Origin: Gavia stellata
Lineage: Eukaryota; Chordata; Aves; Gaviiformes; Gaviidae
NCBI RefSeq assembly: GCF_030936135.1
Contig: NC_082597.1
Span: 79,900,495-79,964,494, forward strand
Direction of reading: 5' to 3'
DNA length: 64,000 nt
Below are positions 59,221-64,000 of the stretch, in pieces. The notes beneath the pieces were generated by a model that had not been told where the DNA came from, ran no database searches, and saw only the letters and a program-made list of their open reading frames with translations. Each line of letters starts with the position of its first letter. Positions within the stretch are counted from its first letter, which is position 1. The position numbers and the translations under genes are program-made.

Positions 59221-61984
59221 CTCTTACCATTCCCTCTTTTCAGAGCATCATGAACAGTACTGCTCGCTAAACCCCAACTGCAGGGCCGTTTCCGCTTCTG
59301 CCAACCCATTAGCATCACCCAGGCTGTCAGCCAGGAGAAAGCTGTATTTGCTGGTGTAAAGGATGTCAACATCTGGCCTGTAGAACCTGTCTTCTCATTA
59401 AGGATGCAGGAGATGGAGCAAAGAGTCATCTTTACAGTGAGGAAGTGTTACCAGTTGGGTTGCAGGAGATGGAGACAAACAAACCTGTCCTGACAGTTGG
59501 CTCTTGGATGGAGTTGACTTGAAAAGAAACCTCCAGGTGGGCTCAGAACAGTCACACAGAGGCAGCACAGGGTCACCAAGCGAACACTTTCATACAGCAG
59601 TGCAGTGACCCCTGTTAGTCATGCCTTGAGCATTTAAACGATATAGTAACTCTGTTTAAAAAAACAGCCTAAAACAATAACAACAAGCCCCAAACCAAAT
59701 GAGTGATGACTGTTCCAATACACCCGCTTGCCTGTCTTCAAAGAGAGCTTCAGTCTTTGCAGTTGTCCTGGCATAAAATATTTCATGATTATGCTGAGGG
59801 GCAGACTTAGGTCAGCGTTGGAAGCTGCTTTAATGAACCCCAACATTTGACAACCAACCTAGGTTTTTTAAGAGCAGCAATTTATTGTTGCCAAGAAAAT
59901 TACCTTTTCCAGGATCTCAGCTCAGGGGCTGTTTGCAGGGTGGCAGGATTACAGTGCCCAGAAAGAGTGTTACAACTCCATTTGCTGCTTGAGTTCTTCT
60001 CATATATCATGTGAGATGCTATTTTTTTTTTTCCTCTGTAGGCCAACCTCAGTTCAGTGTATCCCTCCAGGCATTTTGATCATCTTGGGGTCTTTGCCAC
60101 TGATTTCGGAAGGATATGATTCAGAACTTTCGCCTGGGTTGGATTTTCTCAATGAGATTGTTTATGAGAGAATGAGTTTCAGGATCGTATCTCAGGAATT
60201 TATGTACTTTTGTTTCTTTCCATCTATAGATCCAGGATTTTTGTTAGTGTTACAGTCTTAGCATCAGTTCTTAATCCATTGCAATTAGAACCAATGGGAG
60301 TTTCCATTATTAATTGCCACTGACATAAATTCCAGCTCATAAATTTGGGATCAAAATGTATGTTGTGCATGTTATTGTTATATGCTACATTAAGTGCAAT
60401 ATAGTATATATATCATAATGTTATGTGCAATATATGCTGTTGCCTGATACATTTATTTTTAAGTAATGTTATTTTCTAAAATTAGAGACAACTGTATGCT
60501 CTCTAAAGAGCTAGTCTGAAATGGATTTTTTGTCCAGTCCTGCAGACAGGTGGATTTTCTTATGGGTGACTCCTTCAGCTCCCTGTGTGCTCCTCATCTG
60601 TGCCTCAGTATGCCCTGTGTTTAAAAAAAAAGAGAAATGCTGCTCAAGTGCCTTGTAGTGCTGGGAGGCTTTAACTGTGTTACTGCCTGTACAGCATGCA
60701 GGAATCCTGAAACATCTTGTTCCACAGAACGTAAGCACAAGCTAGCAGCAATGATGGACTGATGTTGTCTGTGATGCTTGAAACATGTAGATAACTTAGA
60801 GGAGAAGCAAATTCTGTGAAGGATTGAAGGGGGTGAACTGATGTCTAAAGGTGAGTGAAAGGGAAAAGAGGAGACTGATACATGGAAGGAGAGGAGAACG
60901 TGGACACTGCCATAAAGGTACTGCCAAATTGGGAAGCATTGGGAAAGCATCTAATTCCATAGTCAGAAGGGTTAAGAATTATTTAAATAACATCTACATA
61001 GTGACTTATTAAATGGTCAAATGATTTATTAAAAGGTTAAATTAAATTTATTAAATGGTTAGTAGAAAGCTAGAGCCATAATACAAAGGAATATTTTCTC
61101 ATTTTTCTCTTTTGTTTTGGGAGATGTATGGGGTAGATGGAACTAACGGTTCAGAAAGGGATTGCTCATCACTGCAACATCTCAGAAGGTCAGGATTAGC
61201 AACTAACAGACCCCAGATGAAGAAAGAGAAAGGAACATACTCCCCCCTGCTTAGAAACTTGCAATTTGTGATGTAAATTGAGGGGAGGCACATACACCAA
61301 TTTTGAAACTTGTCCTCAGCTCACCCAGGTAATTGCCATACATAAGATTTGCATCAAAAATTTTGCTAAACTTTCATAACCAAATTAGCAGAATTGTGCA
61401 AAACTTCCGTGATCTAAGGTTATGTGATTTAGGCCTGGATCCTGTAAACATCTACTGAGATATTCTGGACCTGCAGTTAGCTTCGGTCAAATACAGGTTG
61501 AGCATCTTGATGGTTTGAGGGTGAAATAATTGAAAACTTTTATGTTTACAGTGATGATCATGGCTAAAAGACTAAAACAACAGCTCTTGATATGAACATT
61601 CCCAAATTTGGAAGTCTGAAATCCACATCTGGTTAGAATTTTTAGATGGAAAGATTTTATCCTTAAAAAGAAAAAAAAAAAAATCACTGACGCTTAAACT
61701 TAAAACAACCACAAAATAAATCCCTCAGGAAAGACAAAACACTGTATGGAGTGAATTTTTTTGGAAAGAATTGATTGCAGTGCTTGTCACCTTGATGTCC
61801 TTAATTCACACTACTAATTTCATATTGCTCAAGTTAAAAAAAGAGCACGGTAGATTAAAGCAGAGTGTATATCATGGTTGAACATACTTTGAGGATTTCT
61901 CTTGGACTGCCTCTCAGTGAGAAAGTTAAGGGTTAATAATTTGCTCTGTCTGCCCTTGATGTATAGCTGTAGTCTTCACACACC

Positions 61985-62075
61985 AAGAACACAGTTCTAC
62001 AAATGCACATGGGTCCCACTGGGTTTGGTGGGATTACTCACGTGTCTGAATGCCTGCAGGCTTGCAGCTCAATTT
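61985..62075. mobile_element. Palindromic MITE-like fragment
   Basis: TTCTACAAATGCACATGGGT, CCCACTGGGTTTGGTGGGAT and TACTCACGTGTCTGAATGCC, then TGCAGGCTTGCAG follow a common amniote palindromic repeat (tcctgcaaacacttacgcacgtgagtagtcccattgacttcaatgggactactcacgtgcgtaaagt...tgcaggatc). The family name was not assigned. Confidence 0.45.
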
Positions 62076-62085
62076 TATATGTGTT

Positions 62086-62106
62086 GGTTTTTTTTTTTTT
62101 TTTTTT
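62086..62106. repeat. Poly-T run
   Basis: About 19 T in a row on +, immediately 3' of the MITE-like fragment. Confidence 0.8.
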
Positions 62107-62294
62107 AAGAATCCTTTTTAAAAATACACAGGAATTAAGCAATTTCCTTTACACAGTGCCTCAGCCAAAGCCCACTGAAGTCATTGGGAAGACTCCCACT
62201 GTTTTTTAGCTGGCATTTAGATCTATCCCATATTCCTTATGGCCTAGTCTGCTCTGTGTGTGTCGGGGTGTATAACCATCTTAGTTCTTCTAGA

Positions 62295-62440
62295 ATGGCT
62301 ATCCTGCTGTAATTTAGTTACCATGGAATAGAGTGCCCTTACTAGCAGCATAATTATTCTGGAACAAAAATACTTTGATTCCAGAATTGTCTCTGTATGG
62401 GGAGCTACTCCAGAATGAAAATCGGGCAGTGGCTTCATCT
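62295..62440. mobile_element. MITE-like fragment
   Basis: TAATTATTCTGGAACAAAAA, TACTTTGATTCCAGAATTGT and GAGCTACTCCAGAATGAAAA resemble a palindromic amniote element with repeated ttattccggaataa words. A GTGTAGACAAGCCCC word at about 62613-62627 looks like the outer end of the same or a related element. Confidence 0.4.
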
Positions 62441-62649
62441 GCAATAGCTGTGCTACTTGGCTGCTTTCTGTAGGGAAGGTGTTTTAAACAGAGGTAAAAG
62501 GCAGTAATGTGAATCCATTTTTACATCAGCACAGCCTGTCTGCTGCAAATTTTTGCTGAGTTGTAGTTATCCTAATTTATAAAACAAACACCTAAACCCC
62601 CAAAACCCAGGTGTAGACAAGCCCCTACTATGGACTCCAGCCAAACTCC

Positions 62650-62755
62650 CAATCCCGCAATCAGATCTGTGTAGGGTGGACCTCTGTGCCTATGACTTCA
62701 GTGGGACTCTCTGTATGTGCAGATACCCACCTACGCAGATCTGATGGCAGGATTG
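62650..62755. mobile_element. Inverted-repeat MITE-like element with 27-bp arms
   Basis: The left arm 62650-62676 (key word CAGATCTGTGTAGGG) and the right arm 62729-62755 (CCTACGCAGATCTG) are reverse complements at 23 of 27 positions. They enclose a ~52-bp centre with TATGACTTCAGTGGGACTCT. The centre matches the gacttcaatgggact centre of old amniote palindromic repeats, so this is a near-complete small copy. Confidence 0.55.
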
Positions 62756-63467
62756 TGGCCCCACACTAGTAAGAGCGCACAAGTGTTGCCCTTCGTTTAG
62801 GGATGAGCGCCTGGGGAATGTGGGGTATGGCCCAGGCGGTTCAACGCATTGGAAGTGTGTAGCTTTGAGATCCGTGAGTGAACCTACCCACTCTCACGTT
62901 TCAGTGGGAGCCCTGTTTATGGAGATGTTGATAAGCAATCTGGAGGAAAAGCATCATCTGTCATTGCCTTTTTGCACTAGCACAGATGAAGCAAAACACT
63001 CAGGAAATTAACTCTTTTTTGCAACGTGTGTATGGATCCTGTGAATGGGCTTGGAGCAGACTCCAAGGCTGAGGTTTTACAGTTTCCATGTTTGGTGCCT
63101 GAACCCATGGCTCTAACAAGACCTGTAGTCCTAAGCATCTTAGGCTCATTTTCAAAGGTGCCTCATTACTCTTGTCTATTTAGCTGTTCCTTTAACACCC
63201 CAACTTTTCTATTAACGTACTGGCTAATACACTGCACATATGCACATATCCAATATTAATTCCAGACATTTCACAAGACAATTTTTTAGAAATTCACCCA
63301 CATGATGATGTGTTAACTTTAAAGCATCCAGTTCATAAATAAAGCAGGAGTTTAACAAAAACAAAAAAAAAGGGTTAAAGCGAGACTTGTTCAGTCCCTT
63401 TCTTTGTAGTACATAAATTCATGCACAAATATGGAATTTGCAGGAGGAGATGAGTTAGTGTTTCTCT

Positions 63468-63482
63468 GCCTTTTTTTTTTTT
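63468..63482. repeat. Short poly-T run
   Basis: About 13 T in a row. Nothing else is recognised in 62756-64000, which is AT-rich intron. Confidence 0.6.
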
Positions 63483-64000
63483 AATTAAACAAATACATTG
63501 GATGTGGTACATGTTCTTACATCTGCGTAGCGTGTTCATTACATAGAAATAGAACTGGTATTAAGTGGCATGTCCTATGAAAAATGTCAAAAGAAATGAT
63601 TTTTTAATAGATTTTTCCTTTGTAATGAAAAAAAAAGTTCTTTTATATCCATTTTCAGAAGAAACACATTTTTTCCATAAATACAAGGACTTACTTTGTT
63701 AACCACAAATAGAAGATCAGCGCTTCTCTGTATTACTTCCCATCTTAAGATCTCTGCTGTGAATGTCTGTCCTAAAAACTGTTGAGCGTCCTCAGCTCTT
63801 ATCAATTAAAATAGATATTGAAGGTTATCAGCATGTCACTAGATTGGATTCGGAGAAATCCGGTTGAAGACCTGGTCAGATGTGATGTTCTGGTTGCAAT
63901 TAATCCAGACTGAAGAGATGCTGCCTCAAGTACTTATCACCATACTATTTATCCCTTCCACATCCACCCCACCTGCCTACGAAAGGCTCTTACTCGCTCA

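Larger units (their letters stand above)
37007..64000 (+). other. ETV6: ETV6 intron 1 (5' part, continues beyond window)
   Basis: All sequence downstream of exon 1 to the window end is intron 1, at least 26,994 bp. The human ETV6 first intron is also very long. I searched for exon 2, which in vertebrates begins with the residues after CIK (QERISYTPPESP in human), and did not see it. The first ~700 bp are still CpG-island DNA; the rest has ordinary to AT-rich composition with scattered relics listed separately. Open frames up to 196 codons occur (44141-44731 on minus), but none has a recognisable domain. Confidence 0.85.

Noticed and set aside
1..64000. CRISPR arrays, phage, toxin-antitoxin or other prokaryotic systems, and tRNA/rRNA genes
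   Set aside because: The sequence is bird nuclear DNA with LINE/SINE relics. No regularly spaced repeats with unique spacers, no operon-like gene packing and no cloverleaf-like RNA gene were seen.

Overview
This is vertebrate nuclear DNA, almost certainly from a bird. The main reason is a set of CR1 LINE fragments with the avian-type 3' tail (ATTCTATGATTCT-like repeats) and CR1 reverse-transcriptase ORF remnants. There are also many worn amniote repeats (MIR-like SINEs, L3/CR1-like LINE ends, palindromic MITE-like DNA) and one large CpG island. There is no prokaryotic gene organisation. Almost all long open reading frames are chance frames, GC-rich artefacts or CR1 debris.

The one host gene I can support is the 5' end of ETV6 (TEL), an ETS-family transcriptional repressor. 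A CpG island at about 35.5-37.7 kb holds a short coding exon at 36974-37006 on the + strand. It encodes MSEAPAQCCIK and ends in a consensus splice donor (AAG|GTAAAG) after exactly 11 codons in phase 0, which is the known exon 1 structure of ETV6. An in-frame TGA two codons upstream fixes the start. Everything from 37007 to the window end (at least 27 kb) is ETV6 intron 1; exon 2 is beyond the window.

Layout: 1-1254 is GT-rich, repeat-like DNA. 1255-4169 is a pile of CR1 fragments with one CR1 inserted inside another and a 660-bp unidentified stretch breaking the reading frame. 5732-6165, 7605-8498 and 33918-34248 are further CR1 copies. The rest of 8.5-33.9 kb is intergenic sequence with old MIR, L3 and MITE-like relics, including four MIR-like copies at 24.8-27.2 kb. 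35-37.7 kb is the promoter and exon 1, with strong non-B-DNA potential: a 38-bp alternating pyrimidine-purine tract, a C16 run and a G15 run. 37-64 kb is intron 1 with simple repeats, an old LINE, MIR copies, a 16-bp tandem repeat and several imperfect palindromes.

I found no tRNA, rRNA, CRISPR array, viral gene set or novel multi-gene system. The most useful results are the ETV6 assignment, the SUMO motif split by intron 1, the structured promoter DNA, and the unidentified insert in the CR1 cluster.
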